Shown here in pieces: positions 37,543-48,849 of a DNA stretch of 64,000 bases. Where the stretch lies: contig JARWIR010000002.1 in NCBI GenBank assembly GCA_029959085.1, positions 44,574,233-44,638,232 on the forward strand, read 5' to 3'. Both the position numbers and the translations under genes were made by a program. The DNA comes from Nemophila menziesii (lineage: Eukaryota; Streptophyta; Magnoliopsida; Boraginales; Hydrophyllaceae). Position 1 is the first letter of the stretch, and every line of letters starts with the position of its first letter. A model generated the notes under the pieces. It did no database searches. It was given only the letters and a program-made list of their open reading frames with translations, and was not told the origin of the DNA.

Positions 37543-38184
37543 TGATTTTGGGCTTGATTTTTGGTGATGGGCTTTTTCAGCCTAACTTGTAATATCATTT
37601 TGAGCTTGACCTTTTGGACTTGTCTCATATTGGACTTGGTCAAATATGATATTGTTTCATTTGGTTAATACATGTGAATTCTCACTTATTTATTGTGATC
37701 ACGATGGATGACTAAGATTAATACCCTACTACTATTTCATATAAAAGGGTTTATTCTATAAATATCATCGCATTCTTTCATCTTCTCTTTTGTTAGTTCT
37801 CTCTAAACTTATTGCGACGAAACAATGATTACGATAACTGATAGACTAAATATTTTCGATCTATGTAATAGTTAGTTTATTTCTTCTAGATTAAGAATAT
37901 TCTTGATTCTTATAGCATATAGTCATCGTAGTTTGACTACGATTGTAATAATAACGATTAGCTTGAGATTTTGGGTTGATTCTTTCTGGATACTTTGATG
38001 TACGATTTTAATATGTAAATCGAGTCATTCGATGATGGAGGCTCACCATAGTTTAACGTGAACGTAGAGTTTTGTAGAACCACGATAAATTGTATTTGTG
38101 TTCTTTACTTTCTACACTTATCATCTGCTCTTTTATTTTTTGAAAACTCTATTAAACCAATCAAATCCAATACATTTTACAACA
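37543..38184 (+). mobile_element. Copia-type LTR between units 5 and 6
   Basis: TGATTTTGGGCTTG to TTTTACAACA, followed by a primer-like site at 38187-38198. TATAAAAG near 37741. Confidence 0.6.
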
Positions 38185-39245
38185 GGTGATATCAGAGCTC
38201 AAATAATTGTGTTCATATCTAAAGTGGTTTGACTCTTGTTATGGTTTTAATAATTAAAATCTGTATTAGATTTTTTATCCTTTATATTTTTTGGATTTGA
38301 TTAGTTTTCTAGTAGTTCTAGAGATTACGAAATTTCTAAGGCTTTCATAGTTTTTGGATTCTTAGAGGCTTTGTGTTTCCAAAATCTTGTATGCGATTTT
38401 TCAAACTTATGATTTAAAAGTATTTGTACTTTGAAATTCTTATTGTCTGCTAGTATACTTCATATATTTGTATATTCATGATTGTACTAACCTCTTTGCT
38501 ACAACTCGACTAAAGATATCAGTCTATGGTGAAAAAACAATTTGGTGTATGACTGAAAAAATGAAGGCTTTGATTTCATATTATAAGGTGGGATATGCCT
38601 TATTTGAGGACAAAAAAGAAATATTAATTCAATTTTTTATCAAAAAAAATTGGATATCGAAATAAAAATGTTCAAGTAAAAAAAATTCTAACATGGTAAA
38701 AAACACAACTACAGATTAAAATAAAAAAAACGTATATGAATCTTCTTCAAATAAAAAGAGAGGTATATTAACTATATATTTTTTTGGTATTCAGTACATT
38801 AAGTATTAAAATTGGTAAATATATGTATGTATATATAAGTATATATAAATATTTATTTTATTAATCCTTGAATTATTAGGAAAAATAATTGGCAGGAAAA
38901 AATCAAAAATATATTTCAGATCGGTAAATAGAAATTCTATTTTTACAAAATGTGATTCCAATTTCATTTCAAAAAATTTCGTAACATAACGGAATCTAAA
39001 ATTTGTAAATCGGAAGGTAAATAAGCATTTACAAATATTAAATTTTATCGGAATCAACCAAAAATCATAATTTTCCATTCCAAATTCCACCCCTAGTTGG
39101 AGGGGTGTGGGGAGGTTGTAGTTTACACCAACTTATGTGTCTTTAATCTTTAGTGCAATATACTATATTTAGTTTCGGTTATCACAACTCTCTGTGACTT
39201 GTGAAGTATGATATTGGGCTTGATTTTTGGTGATGGGTTTTCAGG
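37708..39245 (+). repeat. Tandem array unit 6, gene deleted
   Basis: Proceeds normally to offset about 900 in the gag remnant (TTATTTGAGGAC, 38602-38613), then continues with sequence from offset about 4,700. About 3.8 kb including the whole captured gene are missing. The junction shares GGA with both parents. A second deletion of about 110 bp joins GGGTTTTCAG directly to GACGACTAAG at 39245. Confidence 0.9.
38521..38610 (+). pseudogene. Ty1/copia gag remnant, unit 6, cut by deletion
   Basis: Contains MTEKMKALISYYKVGYALFE in an open frame (38468-38665) whose downstream codons come from the unit's 3' flank. The fusion is a by-product of the deletion. Confidence 0.65.
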
Positions 39246-39580
39246 ACGACTAAGATTAATACCCTACTACAGTTTCATATGAAAGGGTTTATTATTCACA
39301 TATCATCTAATACTTTCATCTTCGCTTTCTTTAGTTCTCTAAACTTATTGTGACGAAACTAGGATTGCGATAACTGATAGACTGATAGACTGTAGCTTTT
39401 TTATCTGTGTAATAGTTAGTTTATTTCTATTAGGTTAACAATATTCTTGATTCTTATAGCATATAGCCATCGTAGTTTGACTACAGCGGTAATAATAACT
39501 ATTAGCTTGAGATTCTTGGGCTGATTCTTTCTGGATACTTTGAGGTACAATTTTAATCTATAAATCGAGTCATTCGATAA
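39209..39580 (+). mobile_element. Copia-type LTR fragment, units 6/7
   Basis: Has the TGATATTGGGC start, a deletion at 39245, and is cut at CATTCGATAA, losing the 3' end, primer site and gag. Confidence 0.55.
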
Positions 39581-39674
39581 GTTTTTAGCTAATTGGTCAA
39601 GGGCTAGTAAAATATTGTGTTTTCAAATTTAAATTAAGATATATCAGGAATGATAACCCAATGGAATGGTGATA

Positions 39675-39746
39675 TGGGCCCATGTAAGACAAAAATAAAT
39701 ACATTATAACAATTCCAAACCCATCCTAATAAAAACCTAACCCTAA
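39675..39746 (+). promoter_or_regulatory. Promoter-like block, unit 7
   Basis: TGGGCCCA at 39675-39682, telo-box CCTAACCCTAA at 39736-39746. Confidence 0.5.
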
Positions 39747-39812
39747 TAAAAAATTATAATTCAAACGCCGCATGTGATATGAACATAATTTTTTCGTAAA
39801 CTTAGATTCTTC

Positions 39813-40490
39813 ATGGATAAGGCAAAAACATTTTACAAATTGTTTGCTGCAGCAAAAAGGTAAATTAATTTTCTAGTTAACATTAGAATTGATTGGTATG
39901 TGTTTTTTATTTTTTAATTCTGATTTAATTTTCACTGATTTAAAAATTATCAATCCTATTGGTAAACATTGATTTTTCATTTGGACAAAATTATAAATCT
40001 GTTTATTTGTACAAAATTATGAAAAAATAAGTTTTAACTTGTTTTGTGATGAATTTTCCAATAGATTTGTAAATATTGTTGTATTTTATATCAAATATTT
40101 AGAAACTATGAAAGTTTAATTAATTATTTTTCAGTTATTATTAATTATAAATATAATAAAAGTATATAATTAATTTATTATCAAATTTTATTTACAGGAA
40201 AAGATGGGTGGCCATGATATTTCAATAAAAAGAAAGGGTAATTTTTTAGGTAAGTTTCTCTTTTTTAAAAATAGTATGGTTCATGCTAAGTAAAAAATTT
40301 CTAGGCTAACCACCTTGTATATTGAATTTTGGATGCAACTAAATAAATTTTAACTTTATGCATTGTTATAGTTTCTAAGTGTTTTTTCAGATGTGTTCTT
40401 CATCCCATCTTGTGTAGGTATTTTGTATGAGAAATCATGTGAACATTTATATTGTCCATATAAATATATGCATGATTGTAGTTAATTGAA
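39813..40490 (+). pseudogene. Captured gene remnant, copy 6: exons 1-3 only
   Basis: Exon 1 reads MDKAKTFYKL and LLQQKR-like codons before its GT donor. Exon 2 reads MGGHDISIKRKGN. Exon 3 is present (ATGTGTTCTTCATCCCATCTTG) and then the deletion joins it to LTR sequence. Confidence 0.55.
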
Positions 40491-40943
40491 CTTTTCAGCC
40501 TAACTAGTAATATCATTTTGAGCTTGACCGTTTGGATTTGTCTCATATTGGACTTGGTCCAATATGATATTGTTTCGTTTGGTTAATACATACGAATTCC
40601 CACATGTTGATTGTGATCACGATGGACGACTAAGATTATACCTTACTAATATTTCATATAAAAGGGTTTATTCTTCACATATCATCTCATTCTTTCATCT
40701 TCGCTTTTGTTAGTTCTCTCTAAACTTATTGCGACGAAACAAGGATTGCGATAACTGATAGACTGAAAATCTTTTTGATTTGTGCAATAGTTAGTTTATT
40801 TCTTTTAGATTAAGAATATTCTTGATTCTTATAGCATATAGTCATCGTAGTTTGATTACGGTTGTAATAATAACGACTAGCTTGAGATTCTGGGTTGATT
40901 CTTTCAGGATACTTTGAGGTACGATTTTAATATGTAAGTCGAG
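40491..40943 (+). mobile_element. Copia-type LTR fragment, units 7/8
   Basis: Begins TTTTCAGCCTAACTAG inside U3 and is cut at 40943 (ATGTAAGTCGAGT) by block II. Confidence 0.55.
40626..40943 (+). repeat. Tandem array unit 8, left part
   Basis: Only about 318 bp of LTR sequence before block II starts with GAAGATGTATACGCC. Confidence 0.85.
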
Positions 40944-40999
40944 TTGAAGATGTATACGCCTTTGTAGATGTACTCGTTTACTCCGTGTCATACATATTT

Positions 41000-41214
41000 A
41001 ACTATTTAACCTAACATAACTACGTTACATATGGTACCCATATCTGTTACGCCCATCAACACACACCGAAACACCACTATATTTTAAAACACATCCCATC
41101 AAAAATTATTTATACCAGGATGTGAACACCAATACAAAAACAATCATAAAATAACCGAGAAACTACTGAATTATGAAATTAAACAGGGTTAACAAAATGT
41201 ATAAAATAAAAACA
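41000..41214 (+). repeat. 215-bp direct repeat, left copy, edge of block II
   Basis: Matches 52128-52342 in the same orientation with about seven substitutions by eye. Contains CATATGGTACCCATATC, GGGTTAACAAAATG and no coding frame. It ends about 100 bp before the Ulp1-like relic. Confidence 0.92.
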
Positions 41215-41313
41215 CTATCCAAAACAACATCAAAGTCTTGAATACCAGCAAATTTGTAAAGTTGTAATACAAAAACTAGAGTTTGCAAAACAAATAATTT
41301 TAAATTGAAATAT

Positions 41314-41751
41314 TCACGCATCATTCATCAAGTTACATGTCTCAAACACTGGATCCAAGGAGTACTTGTCATTGAGAATCCGTGAGATTAGCCTAATTCG
41401 TTGATCCAGCACGGCCTGGTGTGCATAACTTGTTTCCACCCCGGTATCTCGCATTACACCGATAGCATATAGAACCGTATAAATCCCTGTGTCGTCTACT
41501 TCACTCTTCTCATGTTCTACCTTGATATGCGCGATTGTCGGTAACTCTTTGATAGGTCGTCCCAACTCTTCATACCATACCTTTATAACATAATCCAACA
41601 GGAAGTTGTACATCATGTCTGCCTTATCATTGGCCTTTGAACCTATGGATGACTGGTCCACACTTTCAAGCCCGTTGTAATGATAGAATTGATCATGTAC
41701 ACTATTCCATAGGAGAATTGTCCAATGTTTAGACTCCTTAATCCTCTTCAA
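41314..41751 (-). pseudogene. Ulp1-like (C48) cysteine peptidase C-terminal fragment, catalytically dead
   Basis: A 145-codon frame. The order fits the C-terminal half of plant Ulp1-type peptidases (SUMO-cleaving family, often carried by Mutator-like elements): KHWTILLWN with the catalytic His at residue 9, FYHYNGL where the family has Asp (here Asn26), a helical stretch, and VDDTGIYTVLYAI where the family has DCG (Thr88 replaces the nucleophilic Cys). With Asp and Cys lost it cannot cleave. The N-terminal part of the domain is absent; codons continue weakly upstream past 41751 with a stop. Flanked by sequence that recurs at 48850-50400, so it belongs to a duplicated element. A MULE-carried origin is inferred; no MULE transposase or terminal repeat was found. 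Confidence 0.7.
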
Positions 41752-43140
41752 AAGGCATCTAATACCTTATCAATTAGTTCACGGTTTGGAGATGAAACAA
41801 GGTGGGTGATCAACACCTTACCTTACCTTATTTCCTTTTACCTGCATCGAAATAATATTTGTCAATACAGTAATTAACACATTGTTCTTGTGGATAACTA
41901 GGAAAATTGGTAGAAAAATTTTGAGCCCATGAAGGAATACATTTATTTATGAATATGAGTATTCAAACTATCGAGTTAATGTCATCAAAGGGATATGGAT
42001 TGGACTTTCAAGAAATAAAATATAAAGCTTCTATTGTGAAATACTAAACAGATTATATATGAATATAAGATAAGGAAGGAATATATGGGAATGTTAATTA
42101 ATTTTAATATAACTCCATTGAAAGAAACACATAGATTGATCTAGTCTAAATGTTTAAATCATTAATCATTTAGATATTAAACATTTCTCTTGATCTCAAA
42201 TATATAGGTAAATTAAGTACTGCATTCACTAGTAATCCAATAACCTTACATCTAAATTAATGCAAAGATGGATTAGGAATTGACTATTTAAATCACTACA
42301 TCCATTAGTAATTCAATAACTTTACATCTAAATTAGATGGAAAGATACTATATTAGGAATTTACCATTAAAATCATGCAAAATAATAAGATAAACAATTA
42401 ATTTTAAAAATTATTTTGAGTAAAAGATATAAAGATTCCTTTAATTAGATCTTGTATAAGATTCTAAAAGATATTGCATATAAATTTACATGGTTAACTA
42501 ATTTGACATATCCTAAACTTCGAAAATTAAAGTTGTCATTTGAAGTAAATACTTACAAAAAGTGACTTAAAACTGTTAATCCAAGTAAACTGTGTAGAAA
42601 AGATGAAACACTTACCAAATATTTATTTTTGTAGAAATGTAATGGCCAACGATCTTTTTCCTATACATATAATGATAAAATAAATAATAATATATAGTTA
42701 TATATTAAATATGATAACTTCTAATTACAATTATTAAAAAATTAATGAAAAATGAGAAAGTTTTAAATTAAAAAAAAACAACAAATATAAAAAAAAGTTT
42801 AACCAACTATTCATAATTATGTATAATATAAATTAGTTTATAAATATAATATTTATATTTCTTTATTCCTAATAGTCTAAGATTACAGATCAAACTGAAT
42901 TTTCTTTTACAAGAAATAAAAATTTTATAACAAAAATAAATAAATTCTATGAATATATATATCCTATCAAAATAGATTATCATTTGAAAATTAAATGTTT
43001 AAAAAACAAAAAACAAATGAACACTATTAACATATAAAAATAGTATCAAAATATATTACTTTTTCATAGAGTCGGTAACATCCATTTGATTTGATTTTTG
43101 TTTCGTTTTCTTCTGTATCCATAGAAAATTTACTTATAAA
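41752..43140. repeat. Segment duplicated at 48850-50400 (copy X)
   Basis: Shared blocks include CATTGTTCTTGTGGATAA (41879/49019), the TCAACT-TCTTT-TACAC/T block (42640/49975) and ATATCCTATC-AAATAGATTATCATT (42958/50260). Divergence is clearly larger than for the 215-bp direct repeats. No coding. Confidence 0.75.
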
Positions 43141-45051
43141 TAATGTGGAGTTTCGTCTTGTGGCGGCTTAAAAAATATTTTAAAAGAGGCGGATCTCTTC
43201 TGTACTAGGGTTGGCAATGATCCAATCTCATGGTTTTATAGTAGGGTTAGGTTTTTTCTGGGCTTTTATTTTAAAACTTAATCTAACAAGTTTCTTAAGA
43301 ATTTTTATAGACTTCAAGTAGATTTAGAATCAATGCATGTGCATTTTTATTTTGGGCCGAGACCGGTGTGGAAGTGGGGTTGGTGTGAATAAGTCTGTTA
43401 TTTAGATAAGATTTTCATCTAATATTAAACGATTCATTAGATTGTTATTATGATTTTTTTAATTTAAAACATGAAGTATGTGTTATAATTCAAGTATTTT
43501 TAACAAGAACCTAAATTTTATTAATTGAGTGTGTAAAATATATTGTTTTAGTATAAAATAATTAGATAAAGGTATATTAGGTAAATTAATTTAAAAAAAT
43601 TAGGACTTATTAAAGTGAAAAAAAGGAATGGAATCTTTGAAGGTGAGCTTTTGGATCTTTTAAACAAGAAATGTTTACTTAACAAATACGAAACCCTTCC
43701 TATAGACCCAAGTACTCCCATGCAATCCTCTTTTCTTACTAAAGACCACAAATAACATTAACAATTATAGACTTAATTTACCACTATTAATTATACCTTA
43801 TTTTGTTTTTTATCTATTATATATACTAGATTATACATCTAATGTAAGAAACTATAAAAAATCTCTCATCTCTCCTCTCCACTTCCTCCCGCAACTTTGT
43901 TTTCGTGGAGACCCCTCAACTTCTCCCCATCATCTTTACTATAAATTGTTGCATTATTAAAATTGACAAGTGTAGGAATGTAGCAGCAGTGTAGTAATGT
44001 AGCAACAGTGTAGCAACTCGAGCTCACATACCTATTAACGTAACCTTCTTCGAAGCAGATTTGACATGAAAACCAACCACAGATCTGCAAAGCTTCATTC
44101 ATTAGCCATGGATGTTGTTTCGAACTCGATGTTCAATAAATCTTCCTTGCGACCATCTGTGTTGATGTTTCATTAACAACTCTGTCCAAAGAAGATCTGA
44201 AGCGTTTGAGGTTCAATGACTCCTTCAGCAGGAGGTTCAATGGCTTGTGGTTCGTGTTTCGTGAGTTGGCTAATGAGTTCGTGGCTCGTGAGGTCTACTT
44301 TCATAATTTCTTATATAAAGCTTCGTCATTGGACAACTTTCGGCATGGGAGGTTCGTGTTTCAGGTGAGGATGGTCCATGGTTTCGGGCGAGGAAGGCCC
44401 GTGGCTTCATCACAGTAGCTCCTGGTAGCTTGTCACAAGAAATCTGTGCAAGTGGAATCAAAGTTTTAAGCTTCGTGAAGAGCACTGTCACAGCAACGGC
44501 TTCGTGAATAGAGCTCTGTTTTGTTCGAGCAACAACTTTTTGATGGCATATGGATCGGAGTTTTAAGCTTTGTAGGTGGATCAGAGTTTTGATGGTAGAT
44601 GTTGTTCGAGGAGATAATTACTCAGACTTACAGAGTTACAGATTGTGAGTTGACTCAATGGAATCTTCTGAGTGGTTCAAGGTTTTGTTTTCCTGGGTGT
44701 TGGTTAAAGATTTTATAGAACAATGGTGTTCTTTTTTATATTTGTTTTCCTTTTTTTGTAATTGAAAGTGTATATGTTTTTTTATTTTTCTTTTCCTTTT
44801 CTTTCTCAATTCTATTTCTTTTATTTTTTTGTAACCAAATTAGTTTGTAATTTTTTTTCTATATTAGTTAGTATTTTTATTTTAGTTTGTAATAATATTT
44901 TTCGAGATAATAGAATTGTATTTATGCATTTTTTGTTTTACTCGGCGATTTCTAAGAAATATTCAGTGTTTTTTACTGAGTATACTCAGTGGTTTGTTGA
45001 GTGTACTCAGTGTCTTATTAAATATATATTTTCTATTTCTTTTCTTTACCT
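43141..45051. other. Unassigned region of block II
   Basis: TAGGGTTGGCAATG at 43206 resembles an hAT terminal end, but no partner end or target duplication was found. At 43971-44015 a 17-19-bp motif (ATGTAGCAACAGTGTAGCAA) is repeated degenerately. 43850-44500 is less AT-rich, with a TATA-like CTATAAAAAA at 43852 and several short frames without recognisable protein. It may be an unknown LTR or promoter-bearing element. 44717-44790 recurs in rearranged form at 52350-52432. Confidence 0.4.
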
Positions 45052-45059
45052 GCTCCTTG

Positions 45060-45578
45060 TAGGGCTATCAATGGTGACGGTTAAAAGTCGAATTGGGTGG
45101 AAATCGAAACGATTATATAAAAACGGTGAAAACCCTTAGGTTATGGTATTGAAAAGTGTATCAATGGTTAAACCTATTAGGTAATGATTATGACTCGGAG
45201 TCCAAAGTGGCTCTCTAATGTATTAAAAAAATCATTAATTGTTCATATATTTTCATATTTTAAAATAATCAAGGTAAAAAATATATTTAAATCCTAAATT
45301 CAAAATATATATAATAGATTTAACCAACTAATAATTATCCAAATTTATCAATGACCAACACAATTTTGTATATACCTTTGAAATTTTTGTTATATGTCTG
45401 GTCTTATTTTAGAAAAAAATATTTTTAGAGTGATCATCTCGTTATGGTTAAAAACCAAAATCGTTAAGAACCGTAGAATCGATAGCTAATACTGTTATGT
45501 TAAGTTTATAATTAAAATAAATAGTTATGGTTATAATTTTTGATATTGTCACAGTTAACAAAACCTTTTCCAACCCTA
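45060..45578. mobile_element. Non-autonomous hAT-type element (519 bp)
   Basis: Starts TAGGGCTATCAATGG and ends AACCTTTTCCAACCCTA, short imperfect inverted ends of hAT type. It is flanked by GCTCCTTG (45052-45059) and ACTCCTTG (45579-45586), an 8-bp duplication with one mismatch, as made by hAT transposases. Interior non-coding. Confidence 0.78.
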
Positions 45579-47481
45579 ACTCCTTGCACTATAATTCTAT
45601 TTTAATTTATACTATTAAGCGACTACACTTTTTTATTAGTCGAAGCATAAGTCATACTAAAAAAAAAAAAAGGCCTGGCAAGGCCGGTTACAAAAAGTTT
45701 CCTAATCCCTTTCAAATTATGGTCCTAGAAAGATTTCTAACTGGATAGGTGTGTAAAACCCAGTTACCAAACAGTGAATCATTGAGCTACTGATTAGCAA
45801 TGCACTCCTGCTCCATATTCTTCTTCTAGAGAGGAATAAAAAATTAATTTTCATCTTACAAGACATATTACATATATCCAAAAATAAATTTTTTAACTTC
45901 CTATACTTAGACACTGGTTTTCTAGCTAAAGTATCAATAAAGTTAATCCTTTTAAATTGAACTTCAGAGTTAGGAAAATATTTTGCTTGTAGAGTAGCTC
46001 CCCTGATCCCAGCTATCTCATCTTTTTCCAATACTTAAAGTTCTATTTTCCAAAAAGATTTTGTGTAATTCATCTTCAATTGCTTTGATCCAAACACTTT
46101 TTGTGCAATTATTATTTTTATTTAAGTCTAATAATTAAAAAAGCTTATTTTGTCCTTAAAAATAGATCATTCAAGGCTAATTCATGCGTGGTTGGAAAAG
46201 TTGGGGTATGAACCGAGCCCATATATGGATCTACTAGACAGTCTATGGAGATTACTATTGCATGCATTGAGAGGATGAGCGCGCTCCCTCGAGAGCTTAG
46301 TAAATTCAGCCAAACTTACCGGTCTTGATTAGATCTCAGTTGCAGTTGAAAAAAAAAACATCACAAACAAAATTCAGCATAACACTTTTAAGTATTACTC
46401 ATTTCACCATCCATGTTAATTTTCTGATAAATTACAACATATTAACCATAATTCATCATCAAAACATTACAAAATTTCAAGTGCATATCGATTAGAATAT
46501 CTGGAAGTTTTTTGATAATTACCACTAAAGCTTCAATCACAAAAACCATGAAATGCTTGATGCCACATCCTTCCAAATAAAATAGAATGGGGGTATAAGT
46601 AAATTTTCTAATTATGAAACAAGGGTATATAAATTGAGATTGAATAATTATCAGAAATCAAGTTCTTTTTAGAAACCGATACTATTTCTTGCAGCCGAGG
46701 ATCATATGGTTACTATTTAACATATCACAACCAATGAATAGAGGAGGAAGCTTCTAACTGAAGAAGGAGATACACAATGAACAACACATCATCGGGAGAA
46801 GAGAGAAGTGCACCTATCAAATCATATGTGCAACTTTAATTCAAACTTAAAGAGGCTAAAGGATAACAATATGTATGGGTATCTAAGAGTAATACTTAGC
46901 TAATTTCATACAGTTGTAGTTTTAATATTAAAATAATACTATGTTGATGTTTGTTATTGAATTAGAAAGAGAAATAAATGTTAGATTATAATTGCTTTTT
47001 TTCTTCTTATTTTTTCTGGATTTCTTTTAATTTAAAATTATCTACTATTTGTAAGAATAGTTTATTTTTTATATAATTCTTATTCTCTTTTTGTAATATC
47101 AAGTATTTCTTGAATTTTATTATTATAAAGAGTTAAATATAGTTATTTTTTAATTAAAAAGTAAGATTATAACAAATAAAATAGTTTACAAACAACTCGA
47201 TATTATCTTAGAAAAACCTTGTTCAAACTCGTTTGTTTATTGAAATAAACTAGATCAGCAATTAAACTAAAATTTAATTAAAAAAATAAATATGTTCAGA
47301 CTATTATAAAGAATTATTTGTTTATATTTAAAAAGATTACAATTCATGATTTATACTAGAGGTGAGCTCTCGATGAAATGGAGGAACTTTAAATGCTCAA
47401 AAGAAAAGATTGTAATGAAATAATAGAACCCTAGTTTTAAGTATATAATTTAATATTATTGTTATTTATTTATTAATATAG
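45579..47481. other. Unassigned region of block II
   Basis: A poly-A run at about 45659-45672 precedes AGGCCTGGCAAGGCCGG. The open frame at 45717-46031 (-) resembles nothing I know. 46180-46330 is less AT-rich and holds no recognised domain. The rest is AT-rich and featureless. Confidence 0.4.
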
Positions 47482-47608
47482 AAGGCAAGATTACAAGCAA
47501 AATCTAAAGCTACTAGAGATGCAAGAATAAAAGTCAGAAGCAGAAGTTGTAGCAGAAGCTAAAAGGCAGAGAGAGCTAGAAAGAGCTGCTAGACAAGCAT
47601 TGCTCAAG
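47482..47608 (+). pseudogene. Captured exon resembling plant GTE (bromodomain/ET) gene C-terminus
   Basis: Bounded by an acceptor-like TATAG and a donor-like AAG|GTAAAA. In two frames joined by a frameshift it reads KARLQAKSKATRDARIK and then VAEAKRQRELERAARQALLK, which matches the charged helix near the C-terminus of plant GTE proteins, where it precedes a QMEKTV-type motif. One stop and one frameshift. A shorter, more decayed copy with the same donor lies at 51272-51295. As a lone exon inside repeated DNA it suggests gene-fragment capture by a transposon. Confidence 0.6.
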
Positions 47609-48700
47609 GTAAAATCAACAAGTAGTTTTCTTATATACCATATTAAACAGCTCATGTTGTATACTTTTTAAGTTAATTGCACTATAGGGTCCCTCTATTA
47701 TGCAAAAATTGCACTACACTTTCCTATTTAATATTAGTCTGAGTTAATTACACTTTAAATCCTCTATTATGCAAAATAATCTATATATTATCATAGAAGA
47801 ATAATATTATACAAACCAAAAAAAATAAACCAAAGCCTAGAAAGACGATTTTACAAAGTTGAGGTGGGCTAAGTGAAGATTTTATAAATTCGGGGTGTCA
47901 AAATTTTATTTTAGTAAACCTCGGGGGAACACCACAATTATTTTGTATAGGGTCAACACTCCAATTATTGAAGTGTTGAGAACTTCACATCTCCAAAAAT
48001 GGATACAATATCTTTCATTTTAAATGTATTCTTTGTGTATAGTTAAGACAAAAAAGATTAATTGGAATAGAACAATTCTAACATCATGATTACCTCCTCA
48101 CAAAGAAACGTCAGGTGGGTTAATACTTGCAAAAGGATCACGATCCACATAAAAAATCCATCAATTGACAGTAACATCTCTAAGAATGGAGTTGATGAAT
48201 GTAACATTCAAGCATTTAAATCTATCAAGGGCATAAGAAATACTCTGCATTTTAATGAAATCATATACAGACTTGCACAAAATCCATATTGTTAGCCACT
48301 CCTTGCAAAGTTGTGGAATGCCGTCTTGTTTGTCCCCCATTGTATCAATTAGGAAAGCAAGCCATCAATTTATTTATTAATAAATTTATAATTTTACTTA
48401 CAATAAGTGATATAATATAAAAATCTAAACTGCATATTTCGATAACATAATTTGCTCATGAGTTAATTGGACAACCCGAGAGAAGTATATCCTATCAAAA
48501 GAGTTTGAACAATTCTTACCAAAACAATGCTCATAAAAATGCACTGAAAAAACTCCAATTATGAGATATGATCACTTAGAAGGAACATAATCGAGGAATC
48601 ATAATTAGCAAGAATAGTCACAAACGTTATCAATAAGAATTCAACTTTTAAATACTTATACATACATATAAACAAAGTTATTTACAAACCAGAATTAAGA
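47590..48700. repeat. Segment duplicated at 51285-52110 (copy Y, left)
   Basis: Shared blocks: AGGTAAAATCAACAAGTAGT, TTAATTGCACTATA, ATAATCTATATATTATCATAG, GAACAATTCTTACCAAAAC and CACTTAGAAGGAACATAAT. The pair lies downstream of the GTE-like exon in both copies. The frame at 48086-48295 is not conserved in the other copy and is not called. Confidence 0.78.
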
Positions 48701-48849
48701 AAATATTTCGATAGCAAATCGAAAATATAGTAAAAAAATTCTAAAACTAATATATTTACACTCTTGCTTCTGCTTAATTCTACCCCTACTCCTCATCCGG
48801 CTCTCTTGTTTATCCCCTTTCTTCCACCTTCATTGGTCAACCCTTCTTT

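Larger units (their letters stand above)
32274..37707 (+). repeat. Tandem array unit 5 (full length)
   Basis: 5,434 bp, the only full unit between the two blocks. It contains all parts in order, with the gag remnant at 33068-33432 and a 3' purine tract GGAGGAGGTGTGGGGAGGAGG near 37441. Confidence 0.95.
39246..40625 (+). repeat. Tandem array unit 7, two large deletions
   Basis: Offset about 320 is joined to about 1,655 at 39581 (removing LTR end and gag), and offset about 2,555 is joined to about 5,294 at 40490 (removing gene exons 4-6 and the 3' flank). What remains is LTR piece, promoter, exons 1-3 and LTR piece. Confidence 0.88.

Noticed and set aside
41314..41751. Ulp1-like frame as an active peptidase gene
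   Set aside because: Catalytic Cys and Asp positions are Thr and Asn, the N-terminal half is missing, and it sits in duplicated repeat DNA.
43206..43219. TAGGGTTGGCAATG as the start of another hAT element
   Set aside because: No matching CCCTA end with an 8-bp duplication of TTCTGTAC was found downstream.
44206..44491. Overlapping frames on both strands near 44.3 kb
   Set aside because: No recognisable domain, no conservation visible; a less AT-rich stretch gives longer chance frames.
45717..46031. 104-codon - strand frame
   Set aside because: A phrase like ATLQAKYFPNS loosely recalls LINE-associated sequence, but nothing before or after supports it.
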